Assembly: GCA_000310025.1 (NCBI GenBank)
Contig: FN649727.1
Span: 7,047,966 to 7,111,965 of the forward strand
DNA length: 64,000 nucleotides
Source of the DNA: Ectocarpus siliculosus
Lineage: Eukaryota > Sar > Phaeophyceae > Ectocarpales > Ectocarpaceae
Direction: 5' to 3'
Positions 12,656 to 24,823 of this stretch are shown here, piece by piece; position 1 is the first letter of the stretch, and each line of letters begins with the position of its first letter. The position numbers were made by a program, and so were the translations under genes. The notes beneath the pieces were generated by a model, which did not search any database, had not been told where the DNA came from, and saw nothing but the letters and a program-made list of their open reading frames with translations.

Positions 12656-13020
12656 GAGTACTTGAGCGGAGGGACTTTGAGCTCTTTGTTGAGAGAGCAC
12701 AGGGAGAAGCCCATGAGAATTTCCAAGGTGCGTACAGTCGTGGTGTTGTCTAAACCTCAGCCCCCACCTCGCATGTATTTCGTATTCGTTCATGCGCAAC
12801 AAAATAAATTCTGGTCACGACAACAACCACAACGACAACCACAAAAATAATAACAATACAACAGGTGCTCGACCTGTCGCTGGCGTTGTGTAACGCTTTG
12901 GAGTACCTCCACGATGTGGCGGTGCCTGGACGCATCGTGTGTCACCGAGACCTCAAGCCGGACAACACCGGTTTCGCGCAGGATGGCACGTTGAAGCTCA
13001 TTGACTTCGGACTGGGAAAG
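12656..13020 (+). CDS. Protein kinase catalytic core, two exons of an incomplete model
   Basis: Exon 12656-12727 encodes [12 protein letters not shown], the hinge and start of the C-lobe of a Ser/Thr or dual-specificity kinase. Exon 12865-13020, in the same phase 0, encodes HRDLKPDN (catalytic loop: Asp base, Lys, Asn all present) and then [10 protein letters not shown] (DFG metal-binding motif). Both exons have standard GT donors and AG acceptors around a 137-bp intron. The HRDLKP lysine argues for Ser/Thr specificity and the EYLSGGTL hinge resembles the TKL/Raf-like group; both are family inferences. I could not place the N-lobe upstream or the activation segment/APE motif downstream before the LINE at 15180, so this may be a long-intron gene or a fragment. 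The key residues visible are intact, so no decay is evident within these exons. Confidence 0.78.
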
Positions 13021-15179
13021 GTAATGACACAACTTTTTTTTCGTACCTATCTAAATGTAAAATGTGTAACCGTGCGTTTACCGACATAACATGGTGGCCT
13101 GCTGTTGTATGCCATTGGGAAGAATACGCGTGACAAACGGTTGACTACGCTGTTGTCCAGCAAACCGGAAGCAAGAGACGGGGCATGGCGTCTGTGTGTG
13201 GAAGTTTCCGACAGTTCAGAAAGGAGACAAAGCGATGTGTACAGAGAGGCTGATCTCTCCTACCGCTGCACGCAGCAGCCGAGATCGACGAGATAAATGC
13301 AAGACCTCGACGTGTATGTGTAGATGTTGTCTTGACAGAAAGTTGAGAGGTGGTAGAGACACATCACACAGGTAACATTCATACGTTGCTACGCCACATT
13401 GATGCACAGCACCGGCATTCCCCTCTCTACGCTTGCGCAAGTGTCCAGTGTGTAACCTGTTCGACCTGTTCCCTGCTCCTCGTTCACGACTCGTTTGCTT
13501 TTTTTCTGAACAATTGCAAACAGACACACGTACCCTAAACTCGCTCGTGGCTCCTCGTTTAAGATCAATTGCGTGAGAACTATTTTCCTATTCACCGCTG
13601 CTGCTGCTGGTCAACACCACCTTTCGAACCCCACACCATCTCGTCAACCGAACGTGTTGTGTTTCTGCTCTGCATACAGGCAACCCACGGGCCCGTACTT
13701 CCACCAGGATTGGGCGATAGGGAAAAACTGGATGAGGGGGGGGCGGGGGGGGGGAATCACGATACCTGCTCTCCGAGGCGAACGGAAACCAGCGCATTTT
13801 TTGCGTGCACAGATTCTCGGCATGCCTGTTTACCACAGCCCGTGTGCGGTGCCCCGCGGAGGGAATATGCAAAGAAAGAACGCGGGGGATGGGTGGGGTT
13901 TGTTGTCTGTTGAAGACATCGCCAACAAGTGCTTGTGGCTGTCGTTTGAGTTACCGTTGACCTTGCTATAGGGCAGGGTTGTTGTACCAACCAAACATGC
14001 CGGAGCATTTGTGAGCTTTCAACTTTCTGTGGCGTGGGAGATGCACACCCGCCTCTTGCTGGGTGTGTTGATCGAAACCTTTTGGACCGATCGTATTTCG
14101 CACCGATAGCCTGGCTGTTGCACGTTCATTGAAAAAAGAGACAATGATTTTTGCCAAGAAGTACAAATATGATGAGCAAAGCAAAACAGCAACAACCACA
14201 GTTTGTTCGGTTGTGCTTGCATATACGCACACAACGCATAGACTAATACCTGTATTAGGCGGGTTCCGAGGTCGTCGTCAAGTAGTGTACTTTATGTGCA
14301 TCATGTTTACTGCTGCGCAGTTCAAACTGTAGAGGAAACACGTGCACTCGCAACCATGCCCGGAAACAACGAAAAAGTAGGCCAGATGGCACCAACCAGA
14401 GTTACATAGTTGTTGTAGTTGTGCATTCGAAACACAACAATTATGTGCCCATCGACGAGTGCAACACAAGGCGTGCAACTGCTGTCAGGAGTACGTGCAC
14501 ACTTCGAAGTACACTACGCATGCATCAGTAGCACGTCCAACAAAGATATCTGGGAGCCGTTCTTCTTCTCGGCCGTTAATAAAAAAAAAAATGGGTTTCA
14601 AATGGTTTTCGCGGCCTTCGGCCGCGTAATTAAACCTCGTGGAAGCTGTCCCGCGACAAAAAAAAATCGCCGATCATTGCTGCACACATGTATGTCATCA
14701 TGTATATAATGTTTCAAATCCGACGCGTTTCCGCCTCGTCGAGCCCGGGCACGCCATATTTCGCCAACGCTACGTGCGAATGGCATACTGCGATTATCGT
14801 TTTGTTTTCGAAACAGTTTGCGTGTAGTGAATACCTGACGAACCACCGGGTAACCGTTGATGCTTTGTCATACAGAGAAAACAATCGACGAGGGATCCGT
14901 GAGGAACCCCCTTCTTCGCCAACGCCCACCTGTACCTTACGGAATGCGTCAGGCGTACAGACGAACAAAACCACCCGGTGTGCTGACTTTTCGGGGGGGG
15001 GGGGGGGTACTCTTATGTTTTGCATGCCTTAACGGTTAAACCATTGACCACGCGTCCTGAAGAGGACGGAGCATTGTTCCCACAGGACCGATCACCGATG
15101 GCCAATCGTTCCTTCCTACTTTGCCAAAGGTAGCTCAAAAATGTCTTCCCTAATCTGTCTATCCTAACGATATCCCTTC
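13021..15179. other. No supported gene
   Basis: Expected location of remaining kinase exons, but no APE, DVWSFG-type or other late kinase motif was found on the plus strand. Short G runs at 13736-13754 and 14992-15007. Nothing else is clear. Confidence 0.4.
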
Positions 15180-17350
15180 CCGCCTTTTCAAACCACTTCC
15201 CTACTCCCCAGTACAGCTACCGTCCTCTCCTCTCTATTCCATGCCTCAAACATCTCCCTGTACGTCCCTTGTATTTTTCCCAGCTCAGTCATGTACACTT
15301 CCCTCTCCTCTTCGTACCACGGACATTCCGCGACTACATGAACACGGTCTTCGCATTCGAAGCCGCAATCACATTTGAACTTGTCTTCTTCGTCGTCTAC
15401 CGTCCTATGTCTTCGTCGACGTTCTCGAAGGCCTATGCCCCCGGTCCTGGATTTGACCTTAAAGCTTTGTCCCTGCATCCATTGGTCCATGTAGTAGTAG
15501 GTAATCCTTGAACCCCATTCCTTCTTTCAACATTCCGTACACTTCTAGACCCTCCGTATCCTTTGGTTTATTTCCTTAGATTCTGTTTTTCTCATTCGGC
15601 ACAAGCAACAGATATCTTCTCCTTGAACCCCTGTAGACCCTCCGTTTCCAGCGTTTCATCTTCGTCGATGTCTAACCCCTTCCATACGTCCTCTACAACC
15701 TTGACCCATTCCGTGGGTTGTCTACCCCTCTTCTTCTTTGCCCACTTTGCCTCCCATACTATTCTCGGCAACCTCTCCTCTCCCATCCCGCGCACATACA
15801 TGCGATACTGCCATGTCAGCTTCCTTGCGTCTCTTCCCGACCGTAGGGATTGGATCCCCAATTCTGCCCTGACGGCTGCATTACTTACTTGTGCGCGTGG
15901 AGCATCCTAGGATGATTTTCGCTGCTTTCATCTGCGCCGCCTCGAGTTCTTTCACTACCACCTTCTTATTTCCTTCCCATACTTCTCCGGCGTACTCTAG
16001 CGAGCGGCGGTACGATTACGCTCTTCAAAACCATCAATTTGATGCGTGTATCGAGGTGCCGGTTTGCGAGTATTGGGTGCAGCTTCCCTGCTCATGCTTT
16101 GCCCTTTTTTCCCGCTACCTTGGACATGTGTGCATTCCACGAGCAGTCTTTTGCCATCTCTACTCCGAGGTATGTGTACTGGTCCACTACTGCAATCTCC
16201 TCGATCCCCCACTTCCATCTACGTTCTACTGGTTCCTCCCTGACCTCGTTGCACACCATGAATGACGGCATTCTTCTTAACGTTGGCAGACAATCTCCAT
16301 TTATTAGTAAACTTCTTCGCCGCGTCAATTTGTAGTTGCAGTCCCTCAGGGGTGTCCGACATACCAACAAAATCATCAGCAAACAGCATTCCTGACACCG
16401 AAGTTTCCGTGTCCCCTACTTTTACTCCCTTCCGGACTGCCTCTACGACTTCCAACAGATCGTTGCGTTGATGAACACCTGGAACAATGTTGGGGACAGC
16501 GTGCAACCTTGTGGGACCCCCTGCTCAATGTCGAAGAATTTAGACAGTTCTCCGTCTAGCATGACCGCGCTTTTCGTACACTCTGGGATCTTCTTCAGCA
16601 CCCTCCACATTTTCCCCTTGATCCCGTACTTGGACATGTATTATTTGTTTCCACAGCACATTTCTCCATACATACGGTATCGTATGCCTTTTTCACGTCC
16701 AGGAAGAAGCAGTACGTCGGCTTTCCCGCCCTCTTTCTACCTTGGATGCGTCTCCCTACCGTGAATGCGTGGTCTACGCACCCCCTCTTCTGTCGGAAAC
16801 CTGCCTGACCCTCACTAATGCTACGTTCCTTCTCCAATACTCCCACTATCCTATCGTTCAGCAGCTTACAAAACACTTTTCCTACTGTGTTCAACAGTGT
16901 GATACCCCTGTAGTTTCCTGGGTCAGTCTTGTCTCCTTTCTCAAACAAGGTCACAACCACTCCTTCCCTCCATCTACTTGGCGTTTTTCCACACCCAGTT
17001 GTACAGCAGTACCATCAGCTGGACCATCCCCTTCCCCCCAAACTTCATGAACTCGTTGACTATCCTATCCGCCCTTGCTGCTTTGTGGCACTGCAGCTTG
17101 TTCACACACGCCTCAACCTCGTCCTCAGTGAACTCCTTTTCTAGTTCTACGTTCTCAGCGTCTGCCTTCGAAGTCTGTTCTTCTTTCTGGGCCCATGCGT
17201 CCACCTCCTTCTTGAACACTTGGTCAAAAGCTTCATTCTCCGAAGGTACTCCAAGTAGTCTCTTGTGTGTCCCGCTAGAACTTCCCTTTTTCCCTTCCCA
17301 CTGCCCCGGTCGAAGGGGTGCGTTAAAATGCTTACGGTGGGTGTTGAGAA
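15180..17350 (-). mobile_element. Non-LTR retrotransposon (LINE), 5'-truncated and frameshifted
   Basis: On the minus strand, from about 17350 downward: the linker before the reverse transcriptase, then GDKTDPGNYRGITLLNTVGK (RT region 1-2), FLDVKKAYDTV (motif A with catalytic Asp), EQGVPQGCTLSPTLF (motif B), MLFADDFVGMS (motif C, FADD), TYLGVEMAKD (thumb), then QYRMYVRGMGEERLPRIVWEAKW. Near the 3' end a Cys/His segment C-x-C-...-H-V-x(3)-C resembles the terminal zinc-knuckle region of LINEs. These pieces lie in different reading frames (at least six switches between 17180 and 15190), so the copy is a pseudogene. The endonuclease domain is absent, so the insertion is 5'-truncated, as is typical of target-primed reverse transcription. 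I did not find a clear poly(A) tail or target-site duplication. Confidence 0.92.
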
Positions 17351-17364
17351 ACACATACCTTTGA

Positions 17365-18186
17365 ATGCTGCGACTTATTAGTAAACATGAGCATTTATTT
17401 TGGGCAAACGACGACAGACAGACGAAGAATACGGTAGCTTGCAAGATACCACCCCCCCGTGCGGAAGGAGGGGTGGGAACTATTTCCTGGCGGCTCACAA
17501 GTGAATGCAGTGAGAATGCCGCAACGGGGCTTCTCGAGTCGGGGTTCTTCGATGCTTCACTGTCGCACCTACACCTGCCGCCTGTTTTACTGTCGAAGAA
17601 AATACGAAAATTGCCCCCTCCACGCAAAGACCGTATGATTCTGCTGAATGGAGCCACTGCTGTATGCACACTGCTGTACGTGCGGAATGACTTTGACCAC
17701 CCGAAGACTCGGATCCAAATCTCATCATCACGGATCCAACTCAACCATGGCCACATCCGAATACAAACAAGTTACAAACGCCGAGGGCTGTTGACATTTA
17801 TATTCGGTATTCCGACCATCTCGACCTCTGGCCACAACCCAAGTACACTCGGTCGTGGGGGGCTTGACCAATCAGCGTGGGGCCTCGGAGTCAATTTTCC
17901 CGAGTCATTTCCTGGGGTACCGTTTCTCGTTACCCAACTCTCCGGTGTACCGCTCTCTGTTGCCCAAAACATTTTGATCGCCGTTGCCATAGATTCCAAT
18001 ACAAACAGCTTTTGGCATGATGAGAGCACCCTCTCAGTTTATTGCAAGAGGTGCATCATTTTGCACCGATTTGAGCTCAATCCACGTCGAGATCGATCAT
18101 ATTTCGATGTCTGGATTACAAGTGTCTTTCATTTTCGACAATCGGTCGGGCCTACAGGTCGTCGGAAGACGATAATATATCAATAG
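17365..18186 (+). CDS. Orphan open reading frame of 273 codons, function unknown
   Basis: An uninterrupted ATG-to-stop frame that starts at the truncated 5' edge of the LINE, on the opposite strand. Such a length is unexpected by chance at roughly 50% GC. The translation has mixed composition with no signal peptide, membrane segment or recognised motif. Residues around 190-205 contain an internal near-repeat (GVPFLVTQLS then GVPLSVAQN). It could be an unspliced lineage-specific gene, a relic of another mobile element into which the LINE inserted, or chance. No splice signals or upstream promoter support it. Confidence 0.25.
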   Translation: MLRLISKHEHLFWANDDRQTKNTVACKIPPPRAEGGVGTISWRLTSECSENAATGLLESGFFDASLSHLHLPPVLLSKKIRKLPPPRKDRMILLNGATAVCTLLYVRNDFDHPKTRIQISSSRIQLNHGHIRIQTSYKRRGLLTFIFGIPTISTSGHNPSTLGRGGLDQSAWGLGVNFPESFPGVPFLVTQLSGVPLSVAQNILIAVAIDSNTNSFWHDESTLSVYCKRCIILHRFELNPRRDRSYFDVWITSVFHFRQSVGPTGRRKTIIYQ

Positions 18187-20787
18187 TGCTACCATTCGAG
18201 CCCGCGTCCTTCCGAACATCGTGTTGCACGCAAAATATGTAGGCCTTGTTCCTCTCGCTGCAAGAAGAAGCGTGTGTGCTATGCCCCCACTACTACTCTC
18301 CCACGATGTACTTAAAAAAAAAAAAGCCCGCCAAAATAAAATAAAAGCCCACGCAAAATAACACACGAGAGATATCTCCTCGCTTGCAAGTGTTGTTGTG
18401 TCGTGACATACGTAAGTGCTCTACTCTGTTCCTCGTGTCCGTCTCACCACGATGAATCCATGTAAACGCACACCAAATCCCCGACCCCCCCGCTGACTGA
18501 CGCCAATGAAGTAAAACGATCACAAGCTAAGCAACGTTGCCAAACAGTAGTATCAAAACACACATCAAGCCTCCCCCCTCGCTCTCCATTCATTCGTTCA
18601 ATTTTGCCAGAGCCCCTCTCAACATGAATATATTTATGAATGCGAAAACTGCGAGCGTCGGGCATCAAGCGATCTAAGAAAATGGCAAGAGGAGGAGGGG
18701 ATTGAGGTGGAAACAACATGCGAAACGATTTCACCCACCCGCGTCCGCGCGACCGCGGAATTGGCAGCTACAGCGAGGGAGTCGGTTCAACGAACACATA
18801 AAATGACTATCCATTTTTCTGATCAATCAATCAAATGACTAACGATCACAGAGGAGGAACTAGTATAAAAAACCAAACAGACAGGATAAAAAAAAAGAAG
18901 AGAGACGATCAACTACGCGTATAACAACGAGAAAAACCACAGCAACAACAAGGACAACAACCTACCGCCTCAACAAACACCGAACGTGTGCGACGGGCGG
19001 TGCGTGCAGTAGACAAGACAAACGCGTTCCACGTGTAACGGTTTCTTTCTCCTTAGATAGATAATGGTCATGTCCCAAAAAACAGCGCCAAAAACAGGCC
19101 AAGACCTAACTTGCTCCCAATTACAAACGCGAGATTTCCTTCGTTCCGCTTCGAAACAACTTTACCGTCGTCGCACTATCATCCAAGCAACGTCTCCTTC
19201 AATTTCCATTTCCAAATGGGTAGACCCAGGTTTCGCGGACAAGCGGCATCGCAAAATAAACGCGCTTGTGCCCCGCTCAACCCGACATCGACGACCAACC
19301 AACGAACACTCGCTCGTGTCCCTAGGAACAAGAACCGTCGGATGCAACGGTGCTGGGCCAGCAACACAGCAGCACCGCCGGCAGCTAAGATCGGAAACCA
19401 CCCCGCAGCCCAGAAGCAGCTACATCACGACCACCACACTGAGTTCCCCACAAACGCCAAACAAAAACCAAAGGGTAGTTAGTAATACAAAACACATACA
19501 AGAAAATTTTAGACCGTAACACCAAAACGTGGGGGACGCTGAAGCGCTACCCTACCGACGAGTACGTGGGGGAACTAGAAAGACAATCCTGCTGATGCTG
19601 CTGCTGCTGCTGCTACATCTGTTGCTGCATCTGTTTGCTAATAACCAAAGACGATCCTCGCTGTCGAAAGCCCAAAGCAACGACCCAAACGGATAAACGA
19701 GCGCTTACATCCATTCCTACTCTCACACGGAAGACTTTATTTTCTTGAGAGCCATCAACAGCCGCATCCAAACTCTTTATGTTCCCTTCCCCCTCACTCA
19801 AAAATATGCGCAGCCTCGTCGGGGGGGGGTCTCGAGACACAAAGCTAAGAGAGAGAGCCGAAGTGATGTCCTCGCCTCGCAACTGCCCCCATTTGCCCTG
19901 CAACCCTCAAGCGTGGGGTCGCAGAACACCCGGCAGTACGCCCGGCCGTGTCTCCCGATTGCGGCGAGCGTGCAGAGACACGACTGCACACTCGCATGCC
20001 GTGGGGGTGCCCACGCAGGCCCCGCGTTGTTTTCGTCCTACCACGGGGCCCCTCCCCAAACACCACTGCAGCAACAGCGTTGGCTACCCGTTCTGGAGCA
20101 GGCCCACGAAGCACAAGACCACCACGCTTTATCCATGCATCCAGGGGGCTGGTCCCGCAACGTGTTGCCCGCATCAGGAGCCAAATCACGGCGCACGTCA
20201 TCCAACCTCTTGTCGGTGTGTATGTCGCCAAGCTCCCAACATTATGTTCAACGAGTAATCTCCGCCCCATCCACTCGCCGGTTGCCACAGCCTAAAACGG
20301 CGATAACAGCAGCCGCTGGCGGCGCACCAAGGCCCCAATCCAGCCACAAGCTTGGCGGCGATAGCAGCTGCGGCGACGACCTATCCCCCCCCCGGCCCCC
20401 CGCAACCGCGCGCCCCCCGGCCCCACGTGCGCGCCGGCCACGACCCCCCAATAAACCTCTTCGCCCTTCCCCCAATTGCGCGTATAAAAGCCTCGAGGGC
20501 ATATGTTCTACATTCGCAGCGGCGACGGCCGTGGGCGACGGCGACGGCGGCGGCGGCGGCTTGTCGGCACAAAGAACGGCGAAGGGTGCAGGTGTTTTCG
20601 GGTCGTTGCAATCCGCCTCGTTCCCTCCGTCAAGCCTCAGGCCCAAGGATAGAGGGTATCAGTGCGATCCGACCTCCCGCCGCCGCGCCCGGTTCTCGTT
20701 CAACCCCCCCCACCCCCCCTTAAAAACTGAACACCCCCCCCCGCCCCCCACCCCCTCCCCGTAAAACAGCTGAGACATCAAGTTTCT
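18187..20787. other. Intergenic region with GC-rich open frames and a TATA-like site
   Basis: From 18187 to 19740 the DNA is AC-rich with no supported gene. From 19745 to 20764 a 339-codon plus-strand frame and overlapping minus-strand frames are open, but the stretch is C/G-rich, which keeps frames open by composition. The predicted proteins are Pro/Arg/Gly-rich with no motif, so I do not call a gene. A TATAAAAG site is at 20483-20490. Confidence 0.4.
20483..20490 (+). promoter_or_regulatory. TATA-box-like element
   Basis: The sequence TATAAAAG sits in an otherwise GC-rich stretch. I could not connect it to a supported downstream plus-strand gene, so its use is speculative. Confidence 0.25.
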
Positions 20788-23700
20788 TCATTGGTTGAGG
20801 GTGCCGTGCCCTCGCCTCTGCTGCCTCCAAAGCGCCACGGGGAGATCGTCCCCCTCCTCCTCGTCGTCATACGGCCCGTCCGAAGTCTGGCAAGGGAAAA
20901 AAAACAAAGGAGTGGGGTACGGGTCAACTACACTGCTGCTGCTGTTGCTGCTGCTGCTGTTGCTACCCCTGCTGTGTCGCCACCAAAGGAACTGCAGCGG
21001 GTGGACGGGAAAACGGGTGCAGAACACAGCAGCTACTCGTCCTGCGAGTTTTTGTTGTGTGAGCAAAAACTACTCATCAGGGTGTTGCGAAACAAGCACT
21101 CAGGAAGAGCGGCACGAGGGTGGCAAGTAGGAAGGGGGACGGGAGGTGACGTGTAACCAAGCACCCTTGGTATGCGTGCAGAAGGCTGTCTCACTCTGCA
21201 TTCGTCTAGAGCCGAACGGTCTAGGACCTTTCGTCAAGCAGCACGTAACAGCAAATGATTTAAATCTCACCAGACTCCGTCCCGGCTTGTAGGGATGCGA
21301 GGTCAATGGTCTACCGACTACGGCATGCGCGACTATGAGTACACCCACCAGACTATTTCGTCAATTTGTACTGTCGGCCTTAGCACGCTGATTTATTTCG
21401 AGGACCACGATCGTTTACGGCTTGCAAACATCAACTCAAAGATGCCGAGGACATAGTTCTACAAAACGTGCTTGTTCTACGCGGATGCATGAATGCACGC
21501 CCATACACACAATTTGTCTACCAGGACCAGACGCGTCCACCACAAAAGCGGGGATTGGGATTGTGACGTAAAAAACGACACAGCGTTGATCGCCGCGCAC
21601 CACTTGTGATTTTATATCGCGTTTGAGGATTTTTTATGAGTATTTTTGTTTCCGTTTGGATTATTGTGTGTGCACCCCTTTTCTAGGGTAGTTGGCCTGT
21701 GACCACGGAAGGCGTCACCGGGACGGACGCTAGGAGGCACCGAGAAGAGATTGTCTTCATTTTTTGGCATGAGGACAAAAGCAAAAGCAACAACTGCGCG
21801 ATCGTCGTGTTTGAGAGTTTTAAATGTGAAGGCAACAACAACAGCAACAACAGCAACCGCTCCGCCTTCCACAGAGGCCGACGGGACAACCTCATACACC
21901 GACAAGGTCCGCTTGCTCACCATCTCTGCGGGTCTCTGAGAACTTCCCATATAGACACCTCGTCCGTGGGCGTGCAACATCCCCATCCCATCGTCATCTC
22001 CCATAGAATCGAGCGGCTCCCCCCAGTCCGCGTCGTCCTGGTGAGCACGACACCACACGACATGATAAAAAGCCGGCGGGAAAGGAACCGGGGGGTCGGT
22101 ACGAGGCTTTTGCAGTATGGTACGCAAGCACGGCCGTGAGAGCTACGGAAAAGAGATTACGGACAGAGATACAATCGCCAGGTAGAGCGACGTGCCCGCG
22201 GAGCAACCAGCCACCACGCTCGGTCGAAATTCTGAGACTTTTAACACGCACGCAGGCCGAGAGCACGCCAGACCCGTTACAGCAGTAACCGTGTTTGCAA
22301 GGACACCAAGCCGTGCACCCGCGGCACACGAGGCGAAGACACCAGCAGCATTTCGCCCACTAAATTGTGCGAGCTGAACGTGCTGGCGAGGCCTATTGGG
22401 TGGAACTACCATGGACGCCATTTTTTTTTTTTTCACGTCAAATCAGCGCTCGTAGCACTAGTCTAGTGCCGTTTACTCCAACCCGTGGTCACACAGAAGA
22501 TCCAGTCTCTACCCTCCCCTCCTGCGGTACTTTGCCTTCGATTTTTAATGCGACAAGAGTTCAGCACTCTCTTCCCTCTGCGTACACACGAACTAGCGCT
22601 ATCCACTAGTAGGCCAGGAGCGGAAGCGAGAGAAAAACTCACTTTGCAAGAAAAGCTCGCTCACGCCGGGATTCGAACCCCTGACCTGACCTCTAGAAGG
22701 TTTCGAGGATACCAACTAAATAGACCACCAGGACGACCGGCAATGCAACTCGGCGAACACTGATGGTCCGCAAGAGCGAAACGTGACAACTGACCGTACC
22801 CCTAACCGCATCAACACTGCTCTTGTCACCGCTCAGGGCGCGATGAGGGTGCAGGGACAGCTGCTTTTAGCGGATCTCAAGTTGACGCTCTCCTTTGCAC
22901 ACGCTCCCGGGGGGCGATATCATGCCACAACACAACAGTACCAGAGCAGTACACTGGTTCCCGCGTTGAACGGTCTGCGAGAGCTCGTCGAACAAATACG
23001 CCACCGTCGTGAGGCCACGTAGCTCTTACACCGTGACTACTGTTACGCTCGAGAGCAGAGGAAGGCGAGTGACGACACAGGGAGGCGACAACTCCGAGAA
23101 CACCACGGGGAGGGAAAATACTCCTAACGGCATGAATCTCCTACACCCGCCTTCTGCTTCTCAGGCACAAGGCGGTAAGCGTCATATATCACCACAAAGA
23201 TGGCCGTAACGCGTCTACTCCCCCTCATGCTCTTGACAGCTCGTCCAAACTTCTGAGCAGCAATCCCGCCCGCGATCATTAGAGGGCACAGTAAAAACGC
23301 TCAAATGTCCAAACACCATCGGCGGGCGTCGGCACAACTTTTCTCACCTCTTCCTCCACCGTTCCTCGCGGACCTCGCCCCACGTGCGGCCGCCTGTACC
23401 CCCCCCCACCCCTGCCCCCCGCCCCCGCAGACTGCGGTATCACCCCGAGAACCTGCGCCGCCTTATCCGTGATGTTTCCGTCCCGCGGAGTCACGTGCTG
23501 ACGGTACGGGTTGTGGCCAAACACCTTCACACAATACACACAAACGTGAAAATGATGATGGCGGCACAAGAGCACGACAACAAACAAGAAAAAAAAAGGA
23601 GTTAGAGAGAGATAGAGAATTACAGGTACACTGGACTGTTTACACAAAGAGAACGCGGGGGGGGGGGGACAAGAAAAAACGTATCAAGCGAGAACGTACT

Positions 23701-24301
23701 TGTAGCGCGCAAGGAAGCAGACGGGGTCACTTCACGTGCGGTTTTCGACATAGACGAAAAACACAGTTTTGACCCATCCGGAGGAGGACTGCGACGGCAG
23801 TAACCCGCGGAGTCTCGCCAGAAACGCAAGGCATTTCTTGGCGCGTTCGAGCACGCAACAGTACGTCGTTACGCCTTCCCCCCCCCCCGGATCGTGAACG
23901 TACAGCAAAAGTCCTAGCAATCAACATGACCTGTGATCATAACACCTAGCGCACGAAAAAATTGAAAATGCGTTCATATTGCATCTACGCTTCGGCGCGC
24001 GGCTCCGACTATTCATGGTGTAACGGCGGCGACGCGACAAGACAGCAATAACAGCGAACGCCCGTCACAAAAAGAGCCGTATGCCATAGTAGACACATAG
24101 TACGTTTCGTCCAAGATCTCGCACCTTGGCCGCCTTCGGTGGGACGTGCGTGGGTTGTTCGTTAATGCCCAAGAGCTGCCGCGCCTTGCTTGGCACACGC
24201 ATGTTGTGCGGCAGGACGGAGTAGCGGTAGGGCATCGACGTGTCGATCTCCCGCACATCGTATAACTCCCCGGTGTCGCGGTTGACGACGGTGTACTTGG
24301 T
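20788..24301 (-). CDS. Unrecognised protein, 3' half (four exons), 5' side lost in gap region
   Basis: Exons 24301-24125 (59 codons), 23524-23348 (59 codons), 22037-21921 (39 codons) and 20886-20788 (32 codons plus TGA). All have AG acceptors, GT donors and phase 0, which supports one gene. Exon 1 encodes a TKYTVVNRDTGELYDVREID stretch and a basic PSKARQLLG segment. Exon 2 begins VFGHNPYRQHVTPRDG and becomes Gly-rich. Exon 3 is acidic and Met/Gly-rich (DSMGDDDGMGMLHAHG). Exon 4 is acidic (DDEEEGDD). No catalytic motif, signal peptide or membrane segment is visible; the acidic/Gly-rich C-terminal half looks disordered. Upstream exons should lie right of 24301, where the assembly is corrupted. 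I do not recognise the family. Confidence 0.6.
22655..22745 (-). repeat. tRNA-derived SINE-like element
   Basis: On the minus strand an A-box-like sequence (complement of 22708-22728, reading TGGTCTATTTAGTTGGTATCC) is followed by a perfect B box (complement of 22668-22680, reading GGGTTCGAATCCC). This is the RNA polymerase III internal promoter of tRNA genes. The flanks do not pair into a 7-bp acceptor stem, so it is more likely a tRNA-derived SINE or tRNA pseudogene than a working tRNA. Translation of the other strand gives a GIRTPDLTSRR peptide, a known by-product of such elements. Full limits and tail are not defined. Confidence 0.55.
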
Positions 24302-24326
24302 CTGGCGGGGAGAAGCGGCCAGGGTG

Positions 24327-24330
<4 letters not shown>

Positions 24331-24360
<30 letters not shown>
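24331..24360 (+). repeat. Poly-G run beside an assembly gap
   Basis: About 30 consecutive G bases. It marks the start of a stretch of corrupted, homopolymer-inflated sequence that runs up to the gap. Confidence 0.9.
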
Positions 24361-24363
<3 letters not shown>

Positions 24364-24723
24364 AAATCCCCCCCCCAAAAAAAACCCGGGGCCAATTTAA
24401 ATTTGGGGTTTCTCAACTCCAAAAAACCAAAAGTTTGCCCGGGGGGCTCCACCCCCCCGTCATTTTTCGAAAGGGATCTCCCTAAATTTTCATGTTAACC
24501 CCCCCTACCCTAGGGGGAAATTTAAAAGGGGGTTTTGCCCCCCCTTTAGGGGGTTGGGCCCGGAAAAGGGTGCTGGGAAAACCCCGAATTAAATTTTAAA
24601 TTTCCCGGGGGGGCCCCCCCCCCGGGAGGGCCCCCCCGGGGGAAATCGGGTGTATGGGGGCTTCCCCCGCGGGGGCCCCCCGGGGGTTACAAAAACAACC
24701 CCCTTTTGTTTTTTTTTAATTTT
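24361..24723. other. Low-quality sequence, corrupted copy of 24950-25300
   Basis: Almost every base is in a homopolymer block. Position by position it follows the clean sequence right of the gap: for example GGGTGCTGGGAAAACCCC here against GAGTGCTGGGAAGACCCG near 25144, and AAATTTTCATGTTAACCCC here against AAATTTCCATGTATACCCG near 25060. It is best read as a poor sequencing read, not real genomic DNA. Confidence 0.85.
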
Positions 24724-24823
24724 NNNNNNNNNNNNNNNNNNNNNNNNNNNNNNNNNNNNNNNNNNNNNNNNNNNNNNNNNNNNNNNNNNNNNNNNNNNNN
24801 NNNNNNNNNNNNNNNNNNNNNNN
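24724..24823. other. Assembly gap (100 N)
   Basis: Exactly 100 N, a placeholder size. The flanking overlap suggests that no sequence, or even a negative distance, separates the two sides. Confidence 0.95.

Noticed and set aside
19745-20764. 339-codon plus-strand open frame
   Set aside because: C-rich composition keeps several frames open on both strands here; the translation is low complexity with no motif or splice context.
23727-23927. Minus-strand open frames between two exons of the 24301-20788 gene
   Set aside because: The flanking exons already join in phase 0; the frames include a G-run-dependent shift and have no splice fit.
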